Shown piece by piece: positions 53,980 to 62,899 of a DNA stretch of 64,000 bases. Position 1 is the stretch's first letter, and every line of letters starts with the position of its first letter. Made by a program: the position numbers and the translations under genes. The notes beneath the pieces were generated by a model. The model worked only from the letters and a program-made list of their open reading frames with translations, searched no databases and had not been told where the DNA came from. This DNA is from Sulfuritalea sp. GTDB lineage: Bacteria; Pseudomonadota; Gammaproteobacteria; Burkholderiales; Rhodocyclaceae. Location of the stretch: the NCBI GenBank assembly GCA_022842325.1, contig JALHPU010000024.1:1-64000 (forward strand). Direction: 5' to 3'.

Positions 53980-56673
53980 TTAGAAGCTGATATCGACGCC
54001 GGAATCGGCAGCGGCGGCGCTACCGCCTGACATCGTCATGCAGGTGCGGATGTCCCGTGCGAATTCCGCACCGGTCTGGTAGCGCGCATCCGGATCCTTG
54101 GTCAGCGCCTTGTCGATGATGGCCAACAGGCAGTCCGGCAGATCCGGGGCGACGGTGCGTATGTCCGGATGCGGCTCGTTGGCGATGCGGAACATCAGTT
54201 GCGCCATCGAATCGCCTTCGAACGGCAGCTTGCCGCAGGACATCTGGTACAGCATTACACCCAGCGAGAACAGGTCCGAACGGCCGTCGATCTTCTTGCC
54301 GGCAAGCTGCTCTGGAGACATATAGCTGGGCGTGCCGAGCACCATTCCGGTCTTGGTCTTCGACGAATCGGTAATGCGCGCGATACCGAAGTCGGTCACC
54401 TTGACCTGGTCGGACTCCGGCTCGTACATGATGTTCGCCGGCTTGATGTCGCGATGCACTACATTATTTTCGTGCGCATAAGACAGCGCATCGGCCACCC
54501 GCGCGACGATGCTCATGGCGCGCGGCAACGGCAGCAGATTGCCCGCCTTGGCGTAAGGCACCAGATCCTTGCCCTTGAGGAACTCCATCGCGATGTAGGC
54601 AAGATCGTGTTCCTCGCCGGCATCGAACATGGTGACGATATTGGCATGGTTGAGGCGCCCGGCCGTCTCGGCCTCGCGGAAGAAGCGCTCCTTGACCTCG
54701 ACCAGTTCGTCGGCCTCGAACTCCTGCGACAAGGCCATGGTCTTGATCGCCACCACGCGATTGATCTTCGGATCGCGGCCCAGATAGACCACGCCCATCG
54801 CGCCCTTGCCGAGTTCCTTCTCGATTTCGTAGCGACCCAGCATCGGCTTTTCGACATTGCCCGCGGTGTCGATCAGGCTGGCATTGCTGCGCCCGCCACC
54901 GCCACCGCCCAGGATCACGGTCTCCGAAAGCTGCTTGGCACGATTCACACGGGATTCGATATCACGGAACTTCGGGTTGAAATCGAAGATGTAGCGGAAC
55001 ACCGCCTCGGCCTTGTTGAACTGGCGTTTGCGCTCGAAATCCAGTGCCAGGTTGTACATGTTCTCCATCAACTGCTCGTCCATCGGACACTTGCGGAACT
55101 TGTCGAAGGCCATGTCGAGCTGGCCCTGGCCCTGGAAGGCCAGACCCAGCATGCGGTTGGACTCGGCCGAATCGGCATCCGACTTTTCCTTGCCGCGCTC
55201 GGAAACCAGGAAACGCTTGGTGGTCAGCAGGGCATGGCCGACCAGTAGCAAAGTTGCCGGTACCATCAACTGCAGCCACATCAGTTGCGTCGTCATCAGT
55301 GCAAAATGGACGGCGACCAGGGCCACCAGCAGACCTGCAGTGATTGCCGCCGCCATGCCGGCCTTGATCCGCGGCAGTAGCGCGATGAGGTAAGCCGCAA
55401 TCAGCAGGAACACCAGCTTTTCAACCCAAAAGCCCCAGGTCGGCGCGACAAAGAAATGCTCCGAAAGCAGGCTGGAAACCGCGTGCGCCTGCATAAGAAC
55501 GGAGGGCATGGAGGCGCTGATCGGGGTAACGAAGACGCTCCCCACCGATGACGAAGTCGGCCCGATCAGGACGATCTTGTCGCGATACTTTTCATAGGGA
55601 ATCTTGCCGCTTTTGACGTCGAAGAAGGAATCGACCTGGAATGCCGGCTGACCATCTTCGCGATCCTTGTAATAGAAGGTCAGCATGCGGGTGTCGAGGT
55701 CGGTGCCGATCTTGAGCTTGCCCAGCTTGACCGAGTCTCCGGCGGTCACCTGAATGTCCGCCGCATTCAGGTTGTGGCTCTTCGCTGCCACCAGCAGCGA
55801 CAGTGATGGGTAGGCCTTGTCGAAATGGCCCAGCACCAGCGGCTCGGTCCGAATCGCGCCATCGACATCCGGAGTCACGTTGAGATGGCCTATGGCGGTC
55901 ACCACATTGCCCAAGGGCTCGATCACCCCGGCATCGACGCCGAGGGTCGGATAGGGCGGAGCATCCGCACCGCCCGCCAGCTTGACGGCGTTCTTCTTGA
56001 CGAATTCGGGCAGATCCTTGTCCGGCCGACCGCGCGGCTCGCCCAGCACGAACAGCATCGGCAGCGCCACATTGCCGGCTTTGGCGAAGGCATCCGCCAG
56101 TCGCCGGTCGGTATTCAGCTTCTGATCCGCCTCGATCAATATCGACTCGATCTGCGGGCATGAGGATGGGGATGGCGCCGCCGCAATCGGAGGCGGCGGG
56201 GTATCGGTCACCGGCGAAGCTGCCGGAACGGCGGGCGCCGCGTCCGCCGTGGCCCCGGGTGCCGCGACCGGCGGCACTCCGGCGACAAGCGGTGCTGCAA
56301 CCGCCGTCGGCGGCAGCGTCACGCCGCAGGTTTCGATCAGCTTGTTGATATACGCCAAACCCTGATCCCGCTGCGGCTCGGAGTAGAACACCGTGGTGGC
56401 GATCACCTTCGCCTTGGCGCCCGCCAGCTTGTCCACCATATCGGCCATGATCTCGCGCGACCACGGCCAGCGGCCGATGTTGTCGAGACTGGGCTTGTCG
56501 ATGGCGATCACGGCCACCTTGTCCGAGGGTACCCGCGACGTTGCCGCTACACCCATGTCATAGGCTTTGCGCTCCAGTCCCTGCAACAGGTCTCCATTGC
56601 CGAAAATCAGCACAAAAATGCTGACCACGACGCCGAAGAACCAGTCACTCTTCCAGAAGTCTGCCTTCTTCAT
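53980..56673 (-). CDS. CHASE2 Ser/Thr protein kinase
   Basis: The protein has 897 residues. An N-terminal helix (WFFGVVVSIFVLIFG) precedes a CHASE2 sensor (about 35-395). Inside it is an Ala/Pro-rich insertion of about 45 residues near 125-175. Further helices lie at about 405-480, then a short TPR-like region (MLGLAFQGQGQLDMAFDKF, MYNLALDFERKRQFNKAEAVF). The kinase domain is C-terminal: LGKGAMGVVYLGRD (Gly loop), VAIKTM (ATP Lys), HRDIKPANIM near 737, VTDFGIARI near 759. This kinase-last layout with an N-terminal membrane sensor is reversed compared with PknB. It is first in the eight-gene operon. Confidence 0.92.
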   Translation of the reverse strand: MKKADFWKSDWFFGVVVSIFVLIFGNGDLLQGLERKAYDMGVAATSRVPSDKVAVIAIDKPSLDNIGRWPWSREIMADMVDKLAGAKAKVIATTVFYSEPQRDQGLAYINKLIETCGVTLPPTAVAAPLVAGVPPVAAPGATADAAPAVPAASPVTDTPPPPIAAAPSPSSCPQIESILIEADQKLNTDRRLADAFAKAGNVALPMLFVLGEPRGRPDKDLPEFVKKNAVKLAGGADAPPYPTLGVDAGVIEPLGNVVTAIGHLNVTPDVDGAIRTEPLVLGHFDKAYPSLSLLVAAKSHNLNAADIQVTAGDSVKLGKLKIGTDLDTRMLTFYYKDREDGQPAFQVDSFFDVKSGKIPYEKYRDKIVLIGPTSSSVGSVFVTPISASMPSVLMQAHAVSSLLSEHFFVAPTWGFWVEKLVFLLIAAYLIALLPRIKAGMAAAITAGLLVALVAVHFALMTTQLMWLQLMVPATLLLVGHALLTTKRFLVSERGKEKSDADSAESNRMLGLAFQGQGQLDMAFDKFRKCPMDEQLMENMYNLALDFERKRQFNKAEAVFRYIFDFNPKFRDIESRVNRAKQLSETVILGGGGGGRSNASLIDTAGNVEKPMLGRYEIEKELGKGAMGVVYLGRDPKINRVVAIKTMALSQEFEADELVEVKERFFREAETAGRLNHANIVTMFDAGEEHDLAYIAMEFLKGKDLVPYAKAGNLLPLPRAMSIVARVADALSYAHENNVVHRDIKPANIMYEPESDQVKVTDFGIARITDSSKTKTGMVLGTPSYMSPEQLAGKKIDGRSDLFSLGVMLYQMSCGKLPFEGDSMAQLMFRIANEPHPDIRTVAPDLPDCLLAIIDKALTKDPDARYQTGAEFARDIRTCMTMSGGSAAAADSGVDISF

Positions 56674-56757
56674 CGGTTGCTACCCTGTATGAGAGCCTGC
56701 ATTAAAACAGGACAATAAGCGCAATTCTTACAGTCCTGCATCAAGTCCGTCAATCAA

Positions 56758-56804
56758 TTTATGTCCCCGAAGCCTGCGCAGGGGACGGTATCCCCTCGCA
56801 GGAT
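56758..56804 (-). repeat. Two-hairpin dispersed element, copy 3 (inverted)
   Basis: On the plus strand: TTTAT, GTCCCC (56763-56768) pairing with GGGGAC (56781-56786), GGT, then ATCCC and GGAT (56801-56804). It is the same architecture as at 983 and 35130 but in the opposite orientation. It lies between the sucD terminator and the kinase start. Confidence 0.65.
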
Positions 56805-56852
56805 TATGACATTCGGCCTTGGGCAGCCAAGCAATGTCGCGATTCTATGCGT

Positions 56853-56889
56853 AAAAAAGCCGCCCCGACTTGCGCCGGCGCGGCTTTAT
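56853..56889 (-). terminator. Rho-independent terminator of sucCD
   Basis: On the minus strand AAAGCCGC pairs with GCGGCTTT and a run of T follows. It starts about 75 nt after the sucD stop, with a REP-like palindrome in between. Confidence 0.75.
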
Positions 56890-56925
56890 CTGCCCCAGTC
56901 CCTGCGTTGGGGCGAGCTCGGGTGA

Positions 56926-56950
56926 AGTCGGCGTGTCGCCAGCGCCGACT
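56926..56950. repeat. REP-like palindrome after sucD
   Basis: AGTCGGCG and CGCCGACT form a perfect 8-bp stem over the 9-nt centre TGTCGCCAG. It lies 11 nt past the sucD stop. Confidence 0.65.
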
Positions 56951-56961
56951 CTTGCGCTTGC

Positions 56962-57858
56962 TTACTTCAACAGGCCCTTCAGCAGCTTGGCCATTTCCGA
57001 CGGATTACGTGTGACGGTGAAGCCGCACTCTTCCATGATCGCCAGTTTGGCATCGGCCGTGTCTGCGCCACCGGAAATCAGCGCCCCGGCGTGGCCCATG
57101 CGCTTGCCGGCCGGCGCCGTGACGCCGGCGATGAAGCCGACGATGGGCTTCTTCATGTTGGCCTTGCACCAGACTGCCGCTTCGGCTTCGTCGGGACCGC
57201 CGATTTCGCCGATCATGATCACCGCATCGGTATCCGGATCGTCGTTGAAGGCGCGCATGATGTCGATGTGCTTCAAGCCATTGATCGGGTCGCCGCCGAT
57301 GCCGACCGCGGACGACTGGCCGAGGCCGATTTCGGTGAGCTGGGCAACGGCTTCGTAGGTCAGCGTGCCGGAGCGCGAGACCACGCCGATGCGGCCCTTG
57401 CGGTGGATGTGGCCGGGCATGATGCCGATCTTGATTTCCTCGGGGGTGATCAGGCCGGGGCAGTTGGGGCCGAGCAGCAGGGTCTTCTTGCCGCCCTTGG
57501 CTTCCTTGGCCTTCATCTTGTTCCTCACCACCAGCATGTCGCGCACCGGGATGCCCTCGGTGATGCAGATCGCCAGGTCGAGGTCGGCCTCACAGGCTTC
57601 CCAGATCGCGTCGGCGGCGCCGGCGGGCGGCACGTAAATCACGGAAACCGTGGCGCCGGTTTGCGCCTTGGCTTCCTTGACCGAGCCGAAGATCGGGATG
57701 TCGAAAATCTTCTCGCCGGCCTTTTTCGGATTCACGCCGGCGACGAAGCAGTTCTTGCCGTTGGCGTATTCCTGGCACTTTTCGGTGTGGAACTGGCCGG
57801 TCTTCCCGGTAATGCCCTGGGTGATGACTTTGGTGTCTTTGTTGATCAGGATGGACAT
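56962..57858 (-). CDS. sucD: Succinyl-CoA ligase (ADP-forming), alpha subunit
   Basis: This 298-residue subunit of the TCA-cycle enzyme succinyl-CoA + ADP + Pi to succinate + ATP + CoA binds CoA and carries the phosphorylated His. [16 protein letters not shown] is the N-terminal CoA-binding block and [20 protein letters not shown] holds the catalytic His. [17 protein letters not shown] is also typical. It follows sucC by 9 nt and ends at a terminator. Complete and standard. Confidence 0.97.
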   Translation of the reverse strand: MSILINKDTKVITQGITGKTGQFHTEKCQEYANGKNCFVAGVNPKKAGEKIFDIPIFGSVKEAKAQTGATVSVIYVPPAGAADAIWEACEADLDLAICITEGIPVRDMLVVRNKMKAKEAKGGKKTLLLGPNCPGLITPEEIKIGIMPGHIHRKGRIGVVSRSGTLTYEAVAQLTEIGLGQSSAVGIGGDPINGLKHIDIMRAFNDDPDTDAVIMIGEIGGPDEAEAAVWCKANMKKPIVGFIAGVTAPAGKRMGHAGALISGGADTADAKLAIMEECGFTVTRNPSEMAKLLKGLLK

Positions 57859-57867
57859 AGCGCTTCC

Positions 57868-59028
57868 TTATTTGACGGCGGCGACGATCTTGGCCGCAGC
57901 GTCAGCCATGGTGTCGGCGGAAATGATCGGCAGGCCGGACTCCTTGAGAATCTTCTTGCCGAGATCTTCGTTGGTGCCCTTCATGCGCACCACCAGCGGC
58001 ACGCTGAGATGGGTTTCCTTGGCCGCGGCAACGACGCCCTCGGCGATCGTGTCGCACTTCATGATGCCGCCGAAAATATTGACCAGGATGCCCTTGACCT
58101 TGGGATTCTTGAGCATGATCTTGAAGGCTTCGGTGACCTTCTCGGTGGTGGCACCACCGCCGACGTCGAGGAAGTTGGCAGGCTCGGCGCCGAACAGCTT
58201 GATCGTGTCCATGGTGGCCATCGCCAAACCGGCGCCATTCACCAGGCAGCCGATGTTGCCGTCGAGCGAGATATAGGCGAGGTCGTACTTGGAGGCCTCG
58301 ATTTCGTCGGCGTCCTCTTCGTCCAGGTCGCGGTAGGCCACGATCTCGGGATGACGATACAGGGCATTGGCGTCGAAGTTGAACTTGGCGTCGAGCGCCT
58401 TGATGCCGCCGTTGCCTTCGAGGATCAGCGGATTGATCTCGGCCAGGCTGGCGTCGGTTTCCATGTAGCAGGTGTAAAGCTTCTTCAGGGTATCCACGGC
58501 TTGCGCCAGGGAACCCGCCGGCACGCCTATGCCCTTGGCCAGTTCGCCGGCCTGGGCATCGGTAAGACCCGCGGCCGGATCGACGAAGACCTTGAGAATC
58601 TTCTCGGGAGTCTTGTGCGCGACTTCCTCGATGTCCATGCCGCCCTCGGAGGACGCCATCATGGCGACCTTCTGCGTGGCGCGGTCGGTCAGGGCTGCAA
58701 CGTAGTATTCCTTCTTGATGTCGGCGCCCTCCTCGATCAGCAGGCGACGCACTTTCTGGCCTTCGGGCCCGGTCTGGTGGGTCTTGAGCTGCATGCCAAG
58801 GATGGCGTTTGCGTAGGTCCGGACCTCGTCGGGGTTCTTGGCGACCTTCACGCCGCCGCCCTTGCCGCGACCGCCGGCGTGGATCTGGGCCTTTACCACC
58901 CAGACCTTGCCGCCGAGAGTTTCCGCCGCCTTCACCGCCTCGTCGACGGAAAAGCAGGGAATGCCGCGCGGGACCGTCACGCCGAATTTCTTCAGGAGTT
59001 CCTTGCCCTGATATTCGTGGATCTTCAT
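57868..59028 (-). CDS. sucC: Succinyl-CoA ligase (ADP-forming), beta subunit
   Basis: This 386-residue ATP-grasp subunit starts [17 protein letters not shown], the usual N-terminus, so ATG 59028 is the start and the open frame to 59208 is a shadow. [19 protein letters not shown] is the nucleotide-binding loop, [23 protein letters not shown] the metal site, and [17 protein letters not shown] and [16 protein letters not shown] complete the active site. It pairs with sucD. Confidence 0.97.
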   Translation of the reverse strand: MKIHEYQGKELLKKFGVTVPRGIPCFSVDEAVKAAETLGGKVWVVKAQIHAGGRGKGGGVKVAKNPDEVRTYANAILGMQLKTHQTGPEGQKVRRLLIEEGADIKKEYYVAALTDRATQKVAMMASSEGGMDIEEVAHKTPEKILKVFVDPAAGLTDAQAGELAKGIGVPAGSLAQAVDTLKKLYTCYMETDASLAEINPLILEGNGGIKALDAKFNFDANALYRHPEIVAYRDLDEEDADEIEASKYDLAYISLDGNIGCLVNGAGLAMATMDTIKLFGAEPANFLDVGGGATTEKVTEAFKIMLKNPKVKGILVNIFGGIMKCDTIAEGVVAAAKETHLSVPLVVRMKGTNEDLGKKILKESGLPIISADTMADAAAKIVAAVK

Positions 59029-59336
59029 GCGTCTTCCTTGTTGTATGTGCTGCGTTGATCGGGGGCCGGCAATTGAACTCGATTCGGGTGCCAGTCTTGT
59101 TGCCGCAGAGCCAGCGCGTACCCTACCGACGGGCTGTTTCCGAAGTGGTTGTGCGCCGCAGCAAGGACAGGACCGTGGCGCGATTGTTGCGGCGCGAAAT
59201 ACTAACATAAGCGTACTTAATGGAAGCTTACAAGCGAGGCTTCCGAATTTGCCGATTGGGGGGGGCAGGCAGCCGGCATAATGGCTTTGGATTCAATTTT
59301 CTACAGCGCGCCGATGTTCATTCGCCGGAGACTTCG
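59029..59336. other. Divergent intergenic region between sucC and glpK
   Basis: These 308 bp must hold the sucCD promoter (minus) and that of glpK (plus). The central part near 59200-59340 is AT-richer. I recognise no operator, RNA or small gene. Confidence 0.5.
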
Positions 59337-60839
59337 ATGGCCCATCCCGACTTTCTACTGGCCCTGGATCAGGGCACGTCCAGTTCGCGCAGCATCGTGT
59401 TCGACACGCAGGGCCGCGTCGTCGCCATGGCGCAGCGCGAATTCCGCCAGATATTCCCGCGACCCGGCTGGGTCGAGCATGCTCCGCAGGAAATCTGGTC
59501 CAGCCAGTTGGCCACCGCGCGGGAAGCCATGGCCAAAGCCGGCATCGGCGCCGCCGAAGTGGCCGCCATCGGCATCACCAACCAGCGCGAAACCACCCTG
59601 GTGTGGAATCGCAAGACCGGCGAACCGCTGTGCAATGCCATCGTCTGGCAGGACCGGCGCACCGAACCCGCCTGTGCCGAACTGCGCGCACAGGGCTGCG
59701 AAGCCATGGTCCGCGACAAGACCGGGCTGGTCATCGATGCCTATTTTTCGGGCACCAAGCTCAAGTGGATTCTCGACAACTTTCCGGGCGCAAGGGATTC
59801 CGCCCGTCGCGGCGAACTGGCCTTCGGCACCGTCGATACCTGGCTGGCGTGGCAACTGACGGGCGGCGCCGTCCACGCCACCGATGTCAGCAATGCCTCG
59901 CGCACCCTGCTGTTCGACATTCATCGCAATGAATGGGACGAGCAACTGCTCGCCCTGCTCGACATCCCGCGCGAAGTCCTGCCCGAGGTACATACCTCCA
60001 GCCATCTCTACGGCCATACCCGCGCCGACCTGTTTGGCGCGCCGATCGCCATCGGCGGCATTGCCGGCGACCAGCAAAGCGCGCTGTTCGGCCAGGCCTG
60101 TTTCAGCGCCGGACTGGCCAAAAATACCTACGGCACCGGCTGCTTCATGCTCATGCATACCGGCGAAACTTGCCTCTCCAGCAGCAACGGACTGATCAGC
60201 ACCCGCGCCGCGCAGGCCACGACGACGCCGCAGTTCGCGCTGGAAGGCAGTGTGTTCATCGGCGGGGCGGTAGTGCAGTGGCTGCGCGACGGCCTGCAGG
60301 CGATCGAGGGCAGTGCGGCCATAGAGAATCTTGCCGAAAGCGTGCCGGACAGCGGCGGCGTGATCTTCGTGCCGGCCTTCACCGGCCTCGGCGCGCCCTA
60401 CTGGAAGCCCGACGCGCGCGGCGCCATCCTCGGCCTGAGCCGCGGCACGACCGTGGCGCACATCGCCCGCGCCGCGCTGGAAAGCATCGCCTTCCAGAGC
60501 GCCGCGCTGTTGCAGGCCATGAGCCGCGATCTGGCGAACAGCGCCGGAGTGACGGAACTGCGCGTCGATGGCGGCGCCTGCGTGAACAACCTGCTGATGC
60601 AGTTCCAGGCCGACCTGCTGGGCATTCCGGTGGTGCGGCCGAGGGTCATCGAAACCACGGCGCTGGGCGCAGCCTACCTGGCCGGCCTGTGCTGCGGCGT
60701 CTTCTCAGGCCTCGACGAACTGGCCGCTCTCTGGCAGGCCGAGCGGACCTTCCATCCGACCCTGTCGCGCGAACGCGCCAATGAACTGATGCGGCGCTGG
60801 GAACATGCGGTGCAGCAGACGACGCTTCAATCGGCGTAG
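59337..60839 (+). CDS. glpK: Glycerol kinase
   Basis: This 500-residue FGGY-family kinase makes glycerol-3-phosphate. [18 protein letters not shown] is the N-terminal phosphate-binding block, [21 protein letters not shown] and WQDRRT follow, and the C-half holds [13 protein letters not shown] and [26 protein letters not shown] 59337 with upstream CGGAGA is chosen over 59220. No glpF or glpD is adjacent. The stop codon lies inside a REP-like palindrome shared with the convergent paaY. Confidence 0.95.
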   Translation: MAHPDFLLALDQGTSSSRSIVFDTQGRVVAMAQREFRQIFPRPGWVEHAPQEIWSSQLATAREAMAKAGIGAAEVAAIGITNQRETTLVWNRKTGEPLCNAIVWQDRRTEPACAELRAQGCEAMVRDKTGLVIDAYFSGTKLKWILDNFPGARDSARRGELAFGTVDTWLAWQLTGGAVHATDVSNASRTLLFDIHRNEWDEQLLALLDIPREVLPEVHTSSHLYGHTRADLFGAPIAIGGIAGDQQSALFGQACFSAGLAKNTYGTGCFMLMHTGETCLSSSNGLISTRAAQATTTPQFALEGSVFIGGAVVQWLRDGLQAIEGSAAIENLAESVPDSGGVIFVPAFTGLGAPYWKPDARGAILGLSRGTTVAHIARAALESIAFQSAALLQAMSRDLANSAGVTELRVDGGACVNNLLMQFQADLLGIPVVRPRVIETTALGAAYLAGLCCGVFSGLDELAALWQAERTFHPTLSRERANELMRRWEHAVQQTTLQSA

Positions 60840-60853
60840 CGCCGGCGCCGACT
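60831..60853 (+). repeat. REP-like palindrome between convergent glpK and paaY
   Basis: TCGGCG, the centre TAGCGCCGG and CGCCGACT. The glpK TAG stop is the first three bases of the centre. It may serve both convergent genes as a terminator. Confidence 0.65.
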
Positions 60854-60870
60854 CTTGAGTTGCGGCTGGA

Positions 60871-61476
60871 TCAGCTGTCGCGCCGAGTTTCCTGCAGGGT
60901 CTTCAGGTCGGGCAGCTTGAGCCGCTGGCGATCCGGCTCGGCGACCGTCAGGGCCTCGACTTCGCGCATGCTGCCGTGGCAGCGTCCGACCAGGTCGTGG
61001 TAAACGCTGGTGCCCTCGATCTTCCACTTCATTTCGAGTTCGGTCAGCTCGCGCATCACCTTGGCCGGCACGCCTGCGGCCAGCATGCGCGGCGGAATTT
61101 CCAGTCCCGCTTTGACGAAGCTCTGCGCGGCGACGATGGCCGACTCGCCGACCACGGCATTGTCCATCACCACCGCGTTCATGCCGACCATGCCGTTCCT
61201 GCGCACGATGCAGCCGTGCAGGATGGCGCCATGGCCGATGTGGCCGTCTTCCTCGACGATGGTGTCGCTGCCGGGAAAGCCGTGCATCACGCAGCAGTCC
61301 TGCACATTGGCGCCTCTGCCTACGAACAGGCGGCCGAAGTCGCCGCGCAGGCTGGCGCATGGCCCGATGTAGGCCCGCGGACCGACATGCACATCGCCGA
61401 TCAGCACGGCAGAAGGATGGACAAAGGCCGCGGGATCGACCACCGGCACGATGCCGTCGATTGCATAGACTTTCAT
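60871..61476 (-). CDS. paaY: PaaY-like gamma-carbonic-anhydrase-fold thioesterase
   Basis: This 201-residue left-handed beta-helix protein has hexapeptide repeats ([67 protein letters not shown]) and the metal histidines around CCVMHGF and [11 protein letters not shown]. PaaY hydrolyses dead-end CoA thioesters in phenylacetate breakdown. ATG 61476 is preferred over a TTG at 61494. It is convergent with glpK and divergent from paaG. The PaaY rather than generic gamma-CA name rests on the paa neighbours and its C-terminal extension. Confidence 0.88.
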   Translation of the reverse strand: MKVYAIDGIVPVVDPAAFVHPSAVLIGDVHVGPRAYIGPCASLRGDFGRLFVGRGANVQDCCVMHGFPGSDTIVEEDGHIGHGAILHGCIVRRNGMVGMNAVVMDNAVVGESAIVAAQSFVKAGLEIPPRMLAAGVPAKVMRELTELEMKWKIEGTSVYHDLVGRCHGSMREVEALTVAEPDRQRLKLPDLKTLQETRRDS

Positions 61477-61664
61477 TCGGGGTGGCCTCGTCAATACTGT
61501 GGGAAGTGATACATTTTCATTCTAAACTATTCCTTGCTTCTGTGTCACAATGAAACCGTCGCCGTTTCAACAATTTCCGCTCGTGTTACGTTAGCGCACC
61601 GCACAAGGCCGCGCCAGCGAAACCAGCCGCCATCAAAAACGGAAAGTCCCCCGGAGTCCCGCCG

Positions 61665-62453
61665 ATGAACTACCAGCACATCCTTTTCTCCCTCGAATCC
61701 GGCATCGCCCGCCTCACGCTGAACCGGCCCGACCGGCTCAACAGCTTCAACGCCGACATGCATCTCGAACTGCGCGATGCCCTGCAGCGCATCCGTGACG
61801 GCGGCGCCCGCGTGCTGCTGCTGACCGGCGCCGGGCGCGGCTTCTGCGCCGGCCAGGACCTGGCCGACCGCAACGTCTCGGCCGGCGCCGATCCGGTCGA
61901 CCTGGGATACACCATCGAAACCTATTACCGGCCGCTGATCCTCGGCCTGCGCGCACTCGAAATGCCGATCATCTGCGCCGTGAATGGCGTCGCCGCCGGC
62001 GCCGGCGCCAGCATTGCGCTGGCTTGCGACATCGTGATCGCGGCACGCTCGGCCAGCTTCATCCAGGCCTTCTGCAAGCTCGGCCTGGTGCCCGACGCCG
62101 GCGGCACCTGGGCGTTGCCGCGCCTGGTCGGCACCGCGCGCGCCATGGGCCTGGCCATGCTCGGCGACAAGCTATCGGCGGAACAGGCCGCAGACTGGGG
62201 CCTGATCTGGAAATGCGTCGATGACGACCAGCTGTTGGCCGAAGCCGAGAAGCTCGCCGTGCACTTCAGCACGGCGCCGACCAAGGGCCTAGCCCGCACC
62301 AAGCAGGCGATCTATGCCAGCGGCGGCAACAGCCTCGAACAGCAACTCGACCTGGAGCGCGCCAGCCAGCAGGAACTCGGCTTCGGCCACGACTACCGCG
62401 AGGGCGTCGCCGCCTTCATGGAAAAGCGCAGCCCCCAATTCACCGGCGAATGA
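61665..62453 (+). CDS. paaG: PaaG-type enoyl-CoA isomerase
   Basis: This 262-residue crotonase-fold enzyme converts ring-1,2-epoxyphenylacetyl-CoA to the oxepin in aerobic phenylacetate degradation. FSLESGIARLTLNRPDRLNSFN is the N-terminal block, GRGFCAGQDLADRN and AVNGVAAGAGASIALACDIVIAA the CoA/oxyanion region, and LVPDAGGTWALPRLVG contains the catalytic acidic residue. The start has GGAG upstream. It overlaps paaI as ATGA. It is probably the start of a larger paa operon leaving the window. Confidence 0.93.
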   Translation: MNYQHILFSLESGIARLTLNRPDRLNSFNADMHLELRDALQRIRDGGARVLLLTGAGRGFCAGQDLADRNVSAGADPVDLGYTIETYYRPLILGLRALEMPIICAVNGVAAGAGASIALACDIVIAARSASFIQAFCKLGLVPDAGGTWALPRLVGTARAMGLAMLGDKLSAEQAADWGLIWKCVDDDQLLAEAEKLAVHFSTAPTKGLARTKQAIYASGGNSLEQQLDLERASQQELGFGHDYREGVAAFMEKRSPQFTGE

Positions 62454-62899
62454 TCATGGCCATGACCCCGCAACAAATCGCCGAACGCTGCACCGAAATC
62501 ATGTGGCCGGACGACCACGCCGCACAAGGCCTCGGCATCAATATCGAGAGCACCACCCCGGGTGCCGCCACGGTCAGCATGAAGGTGCGCCAGGACATGG
62601 TGAACGGCCATGGCATCTGCCACGGCGGCTTCATTTTCGCCCTGGCCGATACCAACTTCGCCTATGCCTGCAACAGCTTCAACCACCGCGCGGTGGCCGC
62701 CGGCGTCGATATCAATTTCATTGCCCCGGCGCATCTTGGCGATACACTGACGGCCGTCGGCAGCGCCCGCCACCAGGGCGGCCGCAGCGGCATTTACGAC
62801 ATCGAGGTCACGAACCAGGAGGGCAAGACCATTGCCATCTTCCGCGGCCGCTCCACCCGCATCAAGGGACACTTTTTCGACGAAGGCGAAACGGCATGA
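62450..62899 (+). CDS. paaI: PaaI hydroxyphenylacetyl-CoA thioesterase
   Basis: This 149-residue hotdog-fold thioesterase removes CoA from stalled phenylacetate intermediates. The motif VNGHGICHGGFIFALADTNFAYACNS with the catalytic Asp is diagnostic for PaaI, as is AAGVDINFIAPAHLGDTLTA. Both ends overlap their neighbours as ATGA (paaG and the thiolase). ATG 62450 is chosen for this overlap; a Met four codons in is possible. Confidence 0.94.
   Translation: MIMAMTPQQIAERCTEIMWPDDHAAQGLGINIESTTPGAATVSMKVRQDMVNGHGICHGGFIFALADTNFAYACNSFNHRAVAAGVDINFIAPAHLGDTLTAVGSARHQGGRSGIYDIEVTNQEGKTIAIFRGRSTRIKGHFFDEGETA

Noticed and set aside
57091-59058. 655-codon plus-strand frame across sucCD
   Set aside because: It is a shadow of sucC and sucD, with His/Asp/Gly-rich translation typical of antisense frames.
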